From: Piper betle
Taxonomy: Eukaryota; Streptophyta; Magnoliopsida; Piperales; Piperaceae
NCBI GenBank assembly: GCA_033002965.1
Contig: JAURVB010002728.1
Span: forward strand, 1-64,000
Length of the DNA stretch: 64,000 nucleotides
Reading direction: 5' to 3'
The notes beneath the pieces were generated by a model that saw nothing but the letters and a program-made list of their open reading frames with translations, was not told the origin of the DNA and did not search any database. A program made the position numbers and the translations under genes. Below, one piece after another: positions 12,277 to 24,872 of this stretch (position 1 is the stretch's first letter; the number at the start of each line of letters is the position of its first letter).

Positions 12277-14390
12277 ATGCTCATGGAGAAGCCGCTCATG
12301 GTCCGCTTCCACTGCCCCGACCTCAGGCTTGTCCTCACCGCCTTCCTCTTCTTCTGCTCGGCCGCCACCCTCTTCCGGTTTGCCCCCATTACCCGCGTCC
12401 CCTCCTTCCTCTACCTCCATTACTCCCTCCCTACCAATCCCAATCCCGCCGCCGCCGACCCGCCTCCACCTCTGCCGCCTCCCCCTCTGTCCACCGGCGA
12501 GAAGGAGACGCTCTCGGCCGACGGAGCCCTGGTCCGCGCCTTCGACGGCTACGGCTCCGCCGCCCACCTCTTCATCCAGATGGGCGCCTACCGCGGCGGC
12601 CCTGACTCTTCGCCGTCGTCGGACTCGCCTCCAAGCCCGTCCAGAAGTTCGCTGGCCTCGCCTTCCGCTGCCGGTGGCTCCCCTCCAACTCCTCTGCCGC
12701 CGCCGTCGACGTCGACGCCGCCTTCCACCTCCCCGACTGGAACTACGGCCGCGTCTACACCGTCGTCGTTGTCAATTGCTCCTTCCCCTCCCTCGTCGGC
12801 ATCGACGGCGGCGGGGAGGCTGGTGGTGACCGCCTCGACCCGCGGCGGGGACATGCGGGCGGCAGAGATACCGGCGCTGGCGGAGGCTGCAGAAGCGGTG
12901 TCGGCGGCGGACTTCTTGGTGCCGCCCAAGTACGAGTATCTCTACTGCGGCTCGTCGCTGTACGGGTTGCTGAGCCCGCAGCGGGTGAGGGAGTGGTTGG
13001 CGTACCACGTGAGGTTGTTCGGGGCGGGGCGGGCTCACTTCGTTCTCTACGACGCCGGCGGCGTCCACCCGGCGGTGCGGACGGTGCTGCGGCCGTGGAT
13101 GGAGAAGGGGTACGTGACGCTGCAGGACATCCGGGGACAGGAGCGGTTCGACGGGTACTACCACAACCAGTTCCTGGTGGTGAACGATTGCCTCCACCGC
13201 TACCGGTTGATGACCAAGTGGATGTTCTTCTTCGACGTCGACGAGTACATCTACGTCCCGGCGGGGAGCACCATCCATTCGGTGGTGAAGAGCTTCGATC
13301 GCCACTCCCAGTTCACGATCGAGCAGATGCCCATGTCCAGCACAATCTGCCTCGAGAGTGACAAGTTGAAGGCTGGCAGGTATCTATATCTATTGCCTTT
13401 CATATCCATCTTCATTTGCTACTTTCGCACTCTCTTGCTTTGGCTGCTGATTATATGTGATTGTCTGATCGGTATGGAGTTTTGTTTGAGTATGAATCTT
13501 AATTTACACGGAGAAAGTTGGTATCTTTAATTAAGAATTAGAACGCAGAATTGATATGAGGAGAGTCGGATGTGTGAATGTTGTAGAGATCTGAGCAATT
13601 GGGAAGGAGGAGTGAGTGGTACTCAAAAGATGACAGCTTTCTGGTTTTATTTTCTGTCGAATGTTCTGTTTCATAAATATATAACACATAGAAACACAGA
13701 CCTTTCTTTCTGCTATGGCTTCGCTTACTAGACTGTAATTTGATGAACACTGATGCAATATAATATAAAGAAATTTCCAGAGTTTGTCGAGAAGGCAATT
13801 TAAAATTTCCATGTCTAGATTTTTCGTTGTAAATTCTAGCCTATTTCAATGTCAGGTACTGCCGTAGGAAATTAAGCAATTCTCTACTTTTGTTTCCCTT
13901 GAGTTGACTACCCCTGACTTAATTCTCTACTGACATGTAGTAGCCAGATTCTTGACTTGGTCCAAGTTCTTGTTAGAGCCAAACGTCATAGGAGTTCCAA
14001 TCTAGTATGTTTGATTGTTCGTCGTGATTTGTTTGTATAGAATGTGGGGAATTGAGAAATTGGTGTTCAAGGATGTGAAGAGAGGAGTGAAACGAGACCG
14101 CAAGTACGCAATGCAGCCCAGGTATGCTTTTTCCGCTGGCGTTCACATGTCTCAGCACTTAACTGGCAGCACCGAGCACCGGACCACTGGACGGATAATG
14201 TACTATCACTACCATGGCTCCATAGCCCAGCGGCGCGAGCCGTGCCGGGAATACACTAACTCCACCTCCCCACCATGGACGGCACCCCTTCGTCCTCGAC
14301 GACACCCTCCGCAAAGTCACCGTCGCCGTCAAGAAGTTTGAGGCCGAGACCATCGGCGATCGGCTCGTCCGGACTCGACAAAGACGATGA
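12277..14390 (+). CDS. Galactan beta-1,4-galactosyltransferase, GALS2/GALS3-like (GT92), with four frame breaks
   Basis: GALS enzymes are Golgi type II membrane proteins that extend beta-1,4-galactan side chains of pectic rhamnogalacturonan I. Exon 1 is 12277-13379, intron 13380-14040 (GT-AG), exon 2 14041-14390. The ATG at 12277 precedes a cytosolic tail and an N-terminal membrane anchor (residues ~16-35). Family landmarks are AHLFIQMGAYRGGP, KYEYLYCGSSLYGLLSPQR, HFVLYDAGG, ERFDGYYHNQFLVVNDCLHRY, the DxD-type motif FFFDVDEYIYVP, and in exon 2 MWGIEKLVFKDV and YYHYHGSIAQRREPCRE. Two breaks flank 12609-12812: the open frame there is proline/serine-rich, but the next frame reads FAVVGLASKP and DWNYGRVYTVVVVNCSFP, as the family requires. 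Two more breaks at the C4 runs 14268-14271 and 14285-14288 lead to PFVLDDTLRKV and the terminal TIGDRLVRTRQRR. Either a young pseudogene or sequence error. Confidence 0.85.
13380..14040 (+). other. Intron of the GALS-like gene
   Basis: It begins GTATCTATAT after GGCTGGCAG and ends TTTGTATAG. The split codon AG|A restores arginine and joins KAGR to MWGIEK, matching the family. AT-rich; the small minus-strand frames inside it are chance. Confidence 0.85.
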
Positions 14391-14644
14391 AGTGTTTGCT
14401 CCAGTTGCACGGCTACCACGACCAGGCCATGGCCAAGTTTTGCTCACTCTCACACCATTTCATTAATTGTTTTTACCTTTACAAATTGGTTTATTTTCCT
14501 TGCTCCTTGGGGAGGAGAGGACGGAAGTTCATATTTACAAGATACAAGATAAAATCATCAATGTAACTGTTTTTGCTGTATAAAATCAGAACATCGTATA
14601 TGACACAAACAAAAATCGAAACCTTGGTAGAGTTTATTCTTTGG

Positions 14645-15245
14645 GGTGAGCATGGTTTTGGGAACCAACCAAATCGAGTCAGTTGGGTGTTAGTTAGGTT
14701 TAGTTGTAGATTGGTTGAAATTAAAAATCAATTAAATTTAGTTCAGAATCAATAAATAAAAAGAATTTTATTTGTATTAATTTTTTCATTTATTTTCTTC
14801 ACTATACATGGATCTTTAATGTAATTTTATTTATCATAATATTAACAAAAATATATAAAACAGTTATTTTAGTTCAATTTATTTAAAATGGTTTATGTAT
14901 GTAGCGGAAGAAATGTAATTTAACATAATATATATTGTGTAATTATTATAGAATGTCTTAAATTAAAACATTATTCATATAATTTTTGTGATAAGTTTAT
15001 AATTAGCTTCTAAATGAGTGCTAATAATCCTTTATTTTTTAAATAAAATTTAAAAATAATTATAATAAATACAATATTAATGATATAAAACATTATTTAT
15101 CATTTGGTTAGTTTGATCGAAGTTTGGTTAAAACTAAACCAAAGCAATTGTTGCTTGATTTTTATTTGGTTTACCAACTACCTCAATTCTGTTAATTGAG
15201 TAAGTAATTTAGTTTAGTTTTAACCAAACTTTGTTCATGATCATC
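14645..15245. mobile_element. Probable foldback MITE
   Basis: The left end GGTGAGCATGGTTTTGGGAA and the inverse of the right end (GATCATGAACAAAGTTTGGT) are related, and both sides carry ACCAA/TTGGT-rich arms that could fold on each other. The interior is AT-rich and non-coding. Target duplication was not resolved. Confidence 0.4.
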
Positions 15246-15707
15246 TAAGAGATGCTCCTACAATTTTCTTTGCATTCGTGGTGGTGTTAAATGAGGACCA
15301 CAAGTAACATAAGCGAGCAATGAATGTGAGCATGGCCTCCTTCATCGCAGTGGTGACTACCTATACGGAGTATTGATTGTTATGGTTCACGCCTTCATGG
15401 AGAGTATTGATAGTTATGGTTCGTGCATGGGAAGAAATTTTAGGTGTACCACTCATATGTATTAGTGTTTTAATTGTTAATACGAATATTTAGGTTGATT
15501 ACAAGCGTGGATGTCAAGATGTGGCCCCTATGAAGATTTTAATATCTTGGGGTGCTTGAGGCTGATCACTGATGCGATGCACGGGCAGTTTGAATTCTAA
15601 CTCATGTTCCAGAAAACAAGCTGTAATGATGATCATCATGTTTAATTTGACATGAACGTTAGACAAATAAAATGCACTTTGCTGGATGTAGTTTGTATTC
15701 TAGTGGC

Positions 15708-16201
15708 TAGGTTGTTTAAAGCTCTGATTAAAATCAATTTAATTTGATTTTCGACTTGAAAACTCGTCTTGAAGATTAATTCAATACTAAACAAGTTAGG
15801 CTTGGGCTATTAAATGAGTCGGGCTTGAGCTTGTACGTATATAAATTAGTTTGATTTAAAACTTGGTATTTTAAGTAAGAAATAAGATTTTTTATTATAT
15901 TTATCTCAAATTTTTTTATAAAAATATAATTAAATTATAAAATATCATTATATAATATCAAATCAAATAAATTCATGCACAATTAAATTATCAATTATAC
16001 ATAATTATGTTAAATTTGAAATATTTTAATTAAACATTAAATTTTAAAATAAATTATACAAAAAATAATATCAATATATACAAATTAAGATATCTTGAAC
16101 TTAACTCAAATTTGCTCGACTCAAATATTTTTTAACTCGACTTAAACTCAAAATTAAATGAGTTAAAAAAGAACAAAACTCGACTCTAATCAACACCCCT
16201 A
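15708..16201. mobile_element. hAT-like MITE, related to the copy at 56192-56783
   Basis: The left end TAGGTTGTTTAAAGCTCTGA and right end TCTAATCAACACCCCTA are imperfect inverted repeats and match the ends of the better-preserved copy at 56.2-56.8 kb. Sub-terminal CTCGAC/GTCGAG-rich arms are shared as well. The flanking 8-mers match poorly, so it is an old copy. Confidence 0.5.
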
Positions 16202-18283
16202 CCAGCACGGGGATGCTCGATATGAAATTGAGAAAAAATTCATGACATTGATGCGTCTAGTAGCTACCTGCAATCGTGTAGAAAATGAAGGAGGACATGT
16301 TTAGATGTACAATTAATTATCACCGCTGCTCAATGTTGGACGTGACAATATTCTAAAACGAAATCTATCATTTAAAAAAATTAGACGCAAGCAAATCTAT
16401 CAATTGGAGCAGCTTGACTCCTTAATGAATCATCAGATTAATAAGAGAGGGATGATTTTTAATGAGACATCGACAATGATTGCGGAAGAGCGAGCTGTCA
16501 TTGAAGGCCACATGCATGCTTTATGGGAAGCTGTCATCCAGTCCAGCGTAAACTTGAGGTTAACCGATTGGTTTGTGGTTGTCATTCACCGTAACTACGT
16601 TGAAAAGGATGGGTAGGTGAACGAGGCCAAAGAGGAGCCAACGTACACGAAGACATGAATACCCATTTGCCATCATTATTGGGCTAAGAATCCCTTTCCA
16701 CTCTTAATTAATTGCTATTCTGTGTGAGGAGATTTATATTCGCCCTCCCCAAGTAATGCCCTGAGTTACTTTTTTATAATATTAAAGTGGAAGATAACTT
16801 TTTATATTATCAGCTCGACGGAAAAATAATATAAAATTATAAAATAAAATTTAATTTAATTAAAATATTAAAATTACCATTAAATTAAAAAAATTAAATA
16901 TTTTTCCCCTTAAGGGGCTGGTTGCCCCATGTTGGCAAGATCCGGTGCCTTTGACGATGAGGGAATCGACTGGTTATTGTTAGGGTAATTGTTTTAAAAA
17001 ATATTTTTTGAAGTTTGTTTTAATTTTTTTATTCAAGTATAATTTTGATATTTTAATTAATTTTTTTCTTATAATTTATTTTGATTCTCCCAACACTATC
17101 ATTAGGCAATATAAAATTTCTTTTTCTAATAAAAACTCTTTTTCTTAATGTACTGTAATACTTGATAAAAAGTATTTAATATAAATATTTATGTCTTTAT
17201 TAAAGAATTACTTATTTACAATAATTAAAATTATCCATTTAAAAATACCATCAACATACATGATCACTTAGTTACCATGAATGAGTGATTATTATTATTT
17301 AATGGTATTTTTAAGTGGATGATTTCATTTATTACGATACAGATTCATTTTGTGCTTTCAACTTAGCTTGTTTATCAAAATAGCTAGTTAAAAAGGTTGG
17401 CTTCTTAGTAGGCACATACATGATACAAAAGACTCGGTCGAAAACTTTATCTTTCAAAGGGGCACAAACAATTAAATAAATTTATATTAAATTTGACTTA
17501 TGTCTTCCAAAAAAGGTAGATAACACTTCAAAAACAATAAAAGAACTTTAGCGTCCAAATTTAATTAGTCAGCAAGTTGATAAAAGTAAGTAAGATGTCA
17601 CATTGGCATTTTCTCATTTAATCAAGTATTTTTGTTGATGGTTAATCTTAGCAAGACTTAAGCATTGGTTAGGATATCCATGTCTATGATTATGATCTGT
17701 TTATATTTTAAACCATTTTGAATCGGCTTCAAATTTGAACTTTTCGGGTATATAATATTCCTCAAAATATTTAGGTGAAATTCATATTTACGGTGATTAA
17801 ACCCACGTTTAATTTACACAAGTGATATTTTATAAAATTATATTTATTTTATAATTTAAAATATTTAAAATAAATTTTCATTTTTTTATTTTTACATTAA
17901 AATTATATTACTTTATTTAAAAGGGTCGAATACAAATTATACATGGCTTGAACGGATTTAAATTAGATACAGATATATATAATAAATGAAATGGATGTTA
18001 TCTTGGGACATTCAAATTAAGATCAAACATAGATATAGCCATATCTTATGTGTATCCATAGCAAGACTACATATTTAAACCACAGAAATATTAAAAAAAA
18101 AGTGTTAAATGATGAGTTGAGTCAAATTAATTTTTTCTTTCTTTTTTATGCCTAGTTGATTTAAATAAATCCAAACATATTTTGTTTAGTTTTAAGCAGA
18201 ACACTCGAACTTAAATTAAACATATTTAATATGTAATTACAAAAGCCAATCTAATTTAAGCAAGGACCTTAAACAAGGTCGGT

Positions 18284-20274
18284 GTGGACACCTCTGCCCA
18301 ATCGCAGGGCACCCATTCAAACCTGGCGGTCGCTTCCCGCCAAACCACTAGGCTTGCCACCCTCCTCAAAAATGCGCCACGGAGCTCACCACGGCACAGC
18401 TCCTCCAGCTCCACTCCCAGCTCCTCCTCCTCCCTTACCATCCCCGCTCCGTCCCGACTCCGTCGCCGTCAAGCTCATCCTCGCGTACGCCGCCCACCGC
18501 CGCCTCTCCCACGCCAACCTCGTCTTCTCCCAGCTCCCCAACCCCAACCTCTACGCCTACAACGCCCTCCTCAAGTCCCACGCCCAGAACAACTCCTTCC
18601 TCTGCGTCCTACGCTTCTTCAATGCCATGCTCGCCTCCTCGTCCGCCCCTGCCCCGGACGACTTCACTTTCACGTCTGTCATCAAGGCCTGCTCCGCCCT
18701 GGTGCTGGTTGTTGATGGGTGCAAGGTCCATGGGGTTGTGGTCAAGGTGGGGTGTCATGGGAACCTGTTTGTTCAGAATTCTTTGGTTGATATGTATTTT
18801 AAGTTTGGGGAAGGCGCTCTTGCTCGGAGGGTGTTCGACGAAATGGCGGTGAGAGATGTTGTTTCCTGGAATACGTTGATTAATGGTTATTCGATTGGTG
18901 GGGATGTTGGTAAGGCCAGGAAAGTGTTTGATGGGATGATAGAGAGGAGCGTTGTTTCTTGGTCGGCCATGATTGCCGCCTATGCGAGGTCAGGGGATGT
19001 TGATACGGCTCGTGATCTTTTGATCAGATGCCGATGAGAAATGTAGTATCCTGGAATGCTATGATTGCTTGCTATGCACAGAATGAGAAGTTTTCAGATT
19101 GCATTCGCCTTTTTCAGCATATGCAGCGGGTGCTAAGGTCATGCCAGATGATGCTACATTGGTGAGTGTTCTCTCTGCTTGTGCTCATCTCGGTGCACTT
19201 GATCTTGGTAAATGGATTGATAACTTTGTTAACAACAAGAGGAAGATGACTTTAAATCTTTTCCTTGGAAATGCACTCTCTGACATGTATGCAAAGTGTG
19301 GGGCCATTTTGGATGCAAAGAGGATTTTTCATTCACTGAAAGAGCGAGATGTGATCACTTGGACTATAATCATCAACGGATTAGCCATGTACGGATTTGC
19401 CAATGAAGCATTCGACTTTTTTGAAAATATGGTGAAGGAGAGCATATTACCAAATGATATTACATTCATGGGTTTATTATCTGCTTGTACGCATGTTGGG
19501 TTGGTGGACAAGGGTCTTGAATCTTTCCATCAAATGAAGGAAAAGTATGGAATTTCTCCTAAGATTGAGCATTATGGATGTGTGGTTGATCTATTGAGCC
19601 GCGCAGGGAGGTTGGATGAAGCTGAAACATTGATCAATAAAATGCCAATAGCTCCTAATGCCATAGTTTGGGGGGCACTTCTTGGTGGTTGTAGGACATA
19701 CAAAGATGTTATCAGAGGGGAGAGAGTTGTCCAAAGGATACTTCAGCTGGATCCAGACCATTCAGGGAGTTATGTTTATCTTGCAAATGTTTATGCTCTG
19801 ATGGGGAGGCTGGATGATGCAGCTCGATATAGGTTGAAAATGCGTACTAAGAAGGTCAATAAAGTTCCTGGGTGTAGTTGGATTGAAGTTAATAGCACTG
19901 TTCACGAGTTCTTCAAGGGTGATCAAACGCATCCTTTGACAGATCAGATATACTTGAAGATACGTGAATTGTGCCAACAGATGAAGCTTGCAGGCTATAC
20001 TCCTATAACAGACCTTGTTACTCATAATGTAGACGAAGAAGAGAAAGAAGACATTCTTTCCACGCACAGTGAAAAGTTGGCAATTGCCTTCGGTTTAATC
20101 AGCACGGCGGATGGAAGTACTATACGGATTGCAAAGAATTTGCGGGTGTGTAGTGATTGCCATGAGGCTGCAAAAATCATCTCCAAATTAGTAACACGAG
20201 AAATTGTTTTGAGGGATCGGAATCGATTTCATATGTTCAAAGAGGGGAGGTGTTCTTGCAATGATTACTGGTAA
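18284..20274 (+). CDS. Pentatricopeptide repeat protein, PLS class with E and DYW domains; four frame breaks
   Basis: PPR-DYW proteins act in mitochondria or plastids, where the repeats bind organellar RNA and the DYW domain is a cytidine deaminase used in C-to-U editing. The gene is intronless. Successive frames give ATLLK, then KCATELTTAQLLQLHSQLLL, then PDSVAVKLILAYAAHRRLSH and repeats such as RDVVSWNTLINGYS, then LFDQMPMRNVVSWNAMIACY, then GAKVMPDDATLVSVLSACAH to the end. The C-terminus is complete: PGCSWIEV (E region), HSEKLAIAFGL (HxE zinc/catalytic motif), CSDCH, and a final DYW. Breaks are each one missing base: the A5 run at 18368-18372, the C-rich 18436-18462, the T4 run at 19018-19021, and 19124-19130. 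No in-frame ATG precedes the first recognisable segment; an in-frame TAA sits at 18257. Pseudogene, or a gene with homopolymer errors. Confidence 0.85.
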
Positions 20275-23200
20275 TCGAACAGTTAGGCAATCAGAAAAAT
20301 TTTAAATGACCACAATTTTGGAGATGATATTCTTAAAGTATCAGTATTGTGTGCTAATGATGCAGCCAAGGTTGTGGATTGAAGAGAAACGACTCTGCTT
20401 CACAGAAAAATCATTATGCTATAATGTTATAATCAACATCAAAGTCAACGATGTGATGAATCTTCTGCACTCCAGAAAGAATCTTCTTCAAGTGTCTTTG
20501 CTTCAATTCAGGTCAGGATCAATCTTGTCAATTGTCAACCTTGTTTAATACTTGCCGCCCTTGATCGCATCTATTTATATGTTGCCCAATTTTCCGTCTT
20601 AATAATATTTATTCATATTCATTTCCACATCTTGTGCAGGAAATCCCTATTCACTGGCCACTATTGATTCAATTATTCTCAGACATTTTGTAATGCCTGA
20701 ATCTATATTTGCATATTGCAGCCAAATTAAAGATCCGTCGACTAGTTAAAGAAGATTGGATGAAGAATCCGTAGTCCGACAATAAAGACATAATTATATA
20801 TTAGGACTTAAAATATAATTCTATTCAATCAAAAAATTGATAACTTCTACTCAAGTATTTATTATTCTAATCAAACTGATTTTTTTACTAATTAAAGTAT
20901 CACATAACTTATTAAATTATAACATAATTCTATATATTTGTGAAGGCATATTATTAATAAGTTTCCTTATTAATGTTTTCTCTTGATAAGAGTTATGTTC
21001 TAGTAGCAAGGTCATCTTATCTACTTTTATTAATAAAAATAGAACTTAATATTGGTTTGAGATTAAAAAATAAGAGAATTAGCCACTTAAAATGTAAGAA
21101 AAATTTTAAAAATATAATAAAAAAACTTATGTAAAGGGTTACATGTTTGAGTTTTGCTAATTTTAAATTTTTTTAAAAAATGATAATAATAGCTTTTTTT
21201 GAAAAAGATCATGAGTTTGAACCAGATTAACTTTAACTCTTAACTTCTTACTAATAAGGCTACATCTAATTGTCTTGAAAAAATATAATAAAAAATTAAA
21301 TAATTATAATTTGTTATTTTGTTAACATATGATTGAGATAGGATGTTTCTTTAAAGTCAATGAGAATATATATCTAACATAAAATATTAAATAATTACAG
21401 TCTATCTCATTATTTAATAAGAATTTATATATAAATTAAAATTTATCCTATATAAGTTGTTCATAGCCCGATCTCTTGCCTAGTTTAGGTCATTTCCTTT
21501 GTAGAGAGCTATCTTAATTTTAAGTAATTGTTTGCGACCCGGAAAGGAGATGGAACTGTGGTCTATAGAAACCTCGATGTGTATTCGCTATTCACAGTTT
21601 GCAGAACAAATTGATATTGAATTGAAAAGTGTTCTCCATTATCAAATTTCTGTACACCGCCCATTACAGAACAAATGCTTATGACATATGGTTTTAAAAT
21701 TTTTAAAAAAATTTTAACAATGGGAGCGCTCGCTTGACATTTGTCATAAAAGAATTATGAAATGTGTATCGTAAATTGATATTGAATTTGTCATAATCGG
21801 TTAAACGAATAGAAACTAACGATTTATGGTTGCTCAGGATGCTCACATGGAGAAGACATTTCAAGACATGCTTTGTACCATGCAATTTTTTCCCAACGCC
21901 TGTACCATTTGGAAAAAAATGAAAATTGGTCTTAAAAAATAAAGCTATCTATCATTATTATTATATTTATATTTACATTGTTAGTTGATTCCATCCTGTT
22001 AATTTTGCTTAAACTCTTTCTATTTTATTTTGGAGATCTAAAAATTCAATATTTGAATCAAATTAATCACCTTGACTAACCATTTTAATGTATGTAAATG
22101 CAAAGATATGCCATGTAAGTCAATTAACGAACCGATTTTCACTAACTTACTATTTAAATTTTTCTTTTTGTTGGGTTGAGGGGTTTGAGAAGTTTTGGTC
22201 CATTTGGATGATTTATGGTTTCTGGAATTTGGGTGGTGTTTGATGTGAAGTGCTTTGTTAATTTGGTTGAAATGCTTTGTTTAAGGAAATTTGCTCTGGT
22301 GCGCTGGTTTTACAGTCCACTATTCACCGCATTAACGAGAACCGCTAAATCAAAATCCAACAACTCTCATTTAATTTACCCATTAACCACGTGATGGACT
22401 CGCTTACCCATTATCTAATTGTAGCCCGAGGCACAGCCAGAAGGCTAAGTCGTAGAAGTTTGATTTGTGAGGTTGACCTTACCGGCAAGAGAAAGATGCC
22501 CTTCCAATTGTAGTAAATAACAGCTTGATCTAGAATAGAAAAATATTATTCTCTTTCTCTATCAAATTAATTCCCGTGTAGCTTACTGTAAGAAAAAATG
22601 CTTATTATAGATGTCGAAGGTTTGTTGTTTTTTTGTTTCAACAAAAGGGTGCGATGGCTTGACATTTGTGTTAATCAAGATTACAATATTTGTGGATTGA
22701 GTCGAATCCAGCGGGCTCCCAGCTGAATTTGGTCACGAGATGGGCCATGTCTAGTCCGTCAGTGCGAGCCTTTTATTTAAAAAATGCTTAGGGTCGATTC
22801 AATTTGTTCTAATTTGGAGATATAGTTTTTATAAGTTAATTTAATTTTACACCTTACTTAATTACAAATTTTTTTGATATTTTTTAATTCTACTTAGGGT
22901 CTTTTTATTTGATGGGGGCCTCTCCTTTTGACGGAGAAATAGTTGTAATTGTTAAGATTTTCTAAATGAATCAACATAAATCCAAGTCCTAGGAGTGGTG
23001 ACCATCACTCCACCTTTGGCAAGAATACGTTTATCAGACTTGGATTAATTCATAACCCTACCCCATGCAACTTATTACTCATCGATTTGCACTCCTCCGT
23101 CAACACCATCTTTTCTCTCTACCATCTTCATCATTTTTTTAAAGGATTTGTTTAGTTGGCATGAGACATGAAAATTTAAAATAGTTAATTTTCTAAAAAT

Positions 23201-23603
23201 AATTATAAATTAATATGTTTTATATAAAAAATACTTTTATATTTATTATTTAATGTTATAATGAAGTATAGATATATTTAAATACATACACAAAACGATC
23301 ATAATTACTTTAAAGTGGGTCATCTATTACTCTCTCATATGTAGCAATTTTCTACCTGTTTTTATCTCTTAAAGGTCAGAAGAGGTGGAATTTTTTGCAC
23401 ATGGGAGAAATAATTAATTATAAGCATAATTATTTTGAACATAATATACATTAAATATGCACTTATTTTTTTAAAAATACATAAGATATAACTACTTTTA
23501 ATAAAAAATGACTGATTTAATATTTTTATATCATTTAAACTATTTTTATCTAATCAAACATAGTCTAAAGAGGAAGGGGATTTAATGGTCTATTCTTCGC
23601 TTT
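20275..23603. other. Intergenic, AT-rich; no gene recognised
   Basis: Downstream of the PPR stop the first ~300 bases have mixed composition and probably include its 3' UTR. The remainder is AT-rich with no frame above about 60 codons. Phrases such as ATCATGAGTTTGAACCAG near 21210 look like worn repeat sequence. Confidence 0.5.
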
Positions 23604-23604
23604 A

Positions 23605-24167
23605 GAGCTTTTTACTGAAAAATGAGAATTTTTTGTATATTACTAAGTGGTGAAAAAATTATACCTAATTACTAAAAAATATAAATTTTTATTATAATGA
23701 TAAAATTACCCTTATTGTAAAAAAATCTTTCTTTAAAAAAAACTAAATTGTTGTTGGTTTGGTTGGCGGCGGTCGACCGTCGCTGACAATCATTTCAAAA
23801 AATAAATTTAAATATGGTCGCCTCAACAATGGACCAGCGGCGACTATTTGAAGGGGGCAGCCGGCCAGGTCCTTGTAATCTGGTGTTGGGAGGCCCGAAT
23901 CTGGCCACTTAGGGTTTGGGCAGCTAGGTCGCCCAGACCATTGGCGACCGGGATCTGGCGGCCAATGGCGTAGGCGGCCACATCATGATCGCCTTGGGCA
24001 GCCAAGGGTGGCTGACACTGTCGGTCCTCCTGAGAGTTTTTAAAATAAATTTTATAAATGGAAGCCTTTTAGACAATTTGTATTTTTCATTTTTTGATAA
24101 TTAATCATAATTTTTCCACTAATTGGTAATATAAAAAAAATCTTCTTATTTTTTTGTAAAAAGACCT
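23605..24167. mobile_element. Mutator-like MITE copy 1
   Basis: Long terminal inverted repeats: the left end GAGCTTTTTACTGAAAAATG and the inverse of the right end (GGTCTTTTTACAAAAAAATA) align over about 80 bp, including TGTATATTACTAAGTGG versus its counterpart. The flanking 9-mers TTCGCTTTA and TTATCTTTA agree at 7 of 9 positions. The core (23750-24030) is GC-rich with repeated GGCGGCC and GGGCAGC words but has no open frame. A second copy is at 55509-56131. Confidence 0.65.
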
Positions 24168-24221
24168 TTATCTTTACCATGGTCTTCATCATTTTTAAAA
24201 AGAAGGGGATAAAGCGATGAT

Positions 24222-24783
24222 TTGAATGAGCTAGGGGTTGATGAATTGACTTGTTCCAAGGAGGCTCAGATGTTTGATCTAACTTCTATAAAACCGGCGT
24301 CAGCCCCACTTCAATCGATTGTTGATTATTCAAAGTTTTGTACGGCGAATCGGCAATCATCGTCTCCTCCGTTATGTTTCCTAAAAAGTCATGTAACAGC
24401 GGAGGGGAGGGAGCCTACTATCATTGAGTTGATCAGAGACAACTGAGTGTCAGCAATTCATGGCCGAGCAAGCCGAGAGGAAGGATCAATTCATGGCCGA
24501 GCAAGCCGAGAGGAAGGCGCAAGTCATGGCTGCTCACGCTGGACGCAAGGAGAAGATGTTCCAACACATGCCCCACACCGTCCTCAAAGCCTTGTCGCAA
24601 CTCGCCATCGATCCCGTCGTACAGCTCACTGTTTATCGTCATCTTGCGTCGGTAGCAGCAACCCCACAATTACTATATGATTCCGGTGATAATTTTCAAG
24701 ATGATGGATTCGCGAAGGCGGTGTCAAATTTCCATGGAATACCGTCTACTTTTGACCATTTCTTTAATTGGTTAAGTGTGTAG
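24222..24783 (+). CDS. Unrecognised short ORFs, possibly a captured or decayed gene fragment
   Basis: A 74-codon frame (24222-24446) and an overlapping 107-codon frame (24460-24783) have codon-like composition unlike the AT-rich surroundings. The second contains a direct repeat of MAEQAERK in its N-terminus (the DNA word ATGGCCGAGCAAGCCGAGAG occurs at 24460 and about 24493), then an alanine- and leucine-rich segment and a C-terminus ending FNWLSV. Joining them would need a frame change near 24440. I recognise no family. It may be the 3' part of a host gene or a transposon-carried fragment. Confidence 0.3.
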
Positions 24784-24818
24784 AAAGTGTCAGAATAATC
24801 CTAGGAGAATAAGTGGTG

Positions 24819-24821
<3 letters not shown>

Positions 24822-24870
<49 letters not shown>
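24822..24870. repeat. (TA)n microsatellite
   Basis: About 24 uninterrupted TA dinucleotides. No foldback element is attached to it, unlike the TA tracts at 45.47 and 63.23 kb. Confidence 0.95.

Positions 24871-24872
<2 letters not shown>

Larger units (their letters stand above)
14391..18250. other. Intergenic, AT-rich with foldback remnants; no gene recognised
   Basis: Contains a probable MITE at 14645-15245 and another at 15708-16201, listed separately. The rest is AT-rich. A 70-codon frame at 16404-16616 has no recognisable domain. At 16910-16960 a GGGGCTGGTTGCCCCATG stretch resembles the core of the Mutator-like MITEs at 23.6 and 55.5 kb, but no terminal repeats could be matched around it. 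Confidence 0.45.

Noticed and set aside
12588..13361. Antisense and alternative-frame ORFs over the GALS-like exon 1
   Set aside because: Shadows of a GC-rich exon. Only the short alternate frame between 12609 and 12812 is meaningful, and it is described under the gene.
16762..17140. Possible third Mutator-like MITE around the GGTTGCCCC core
   Set aside because: The core words are similar but terminal repeats could not be matched to each other or to copies 1 and 2.
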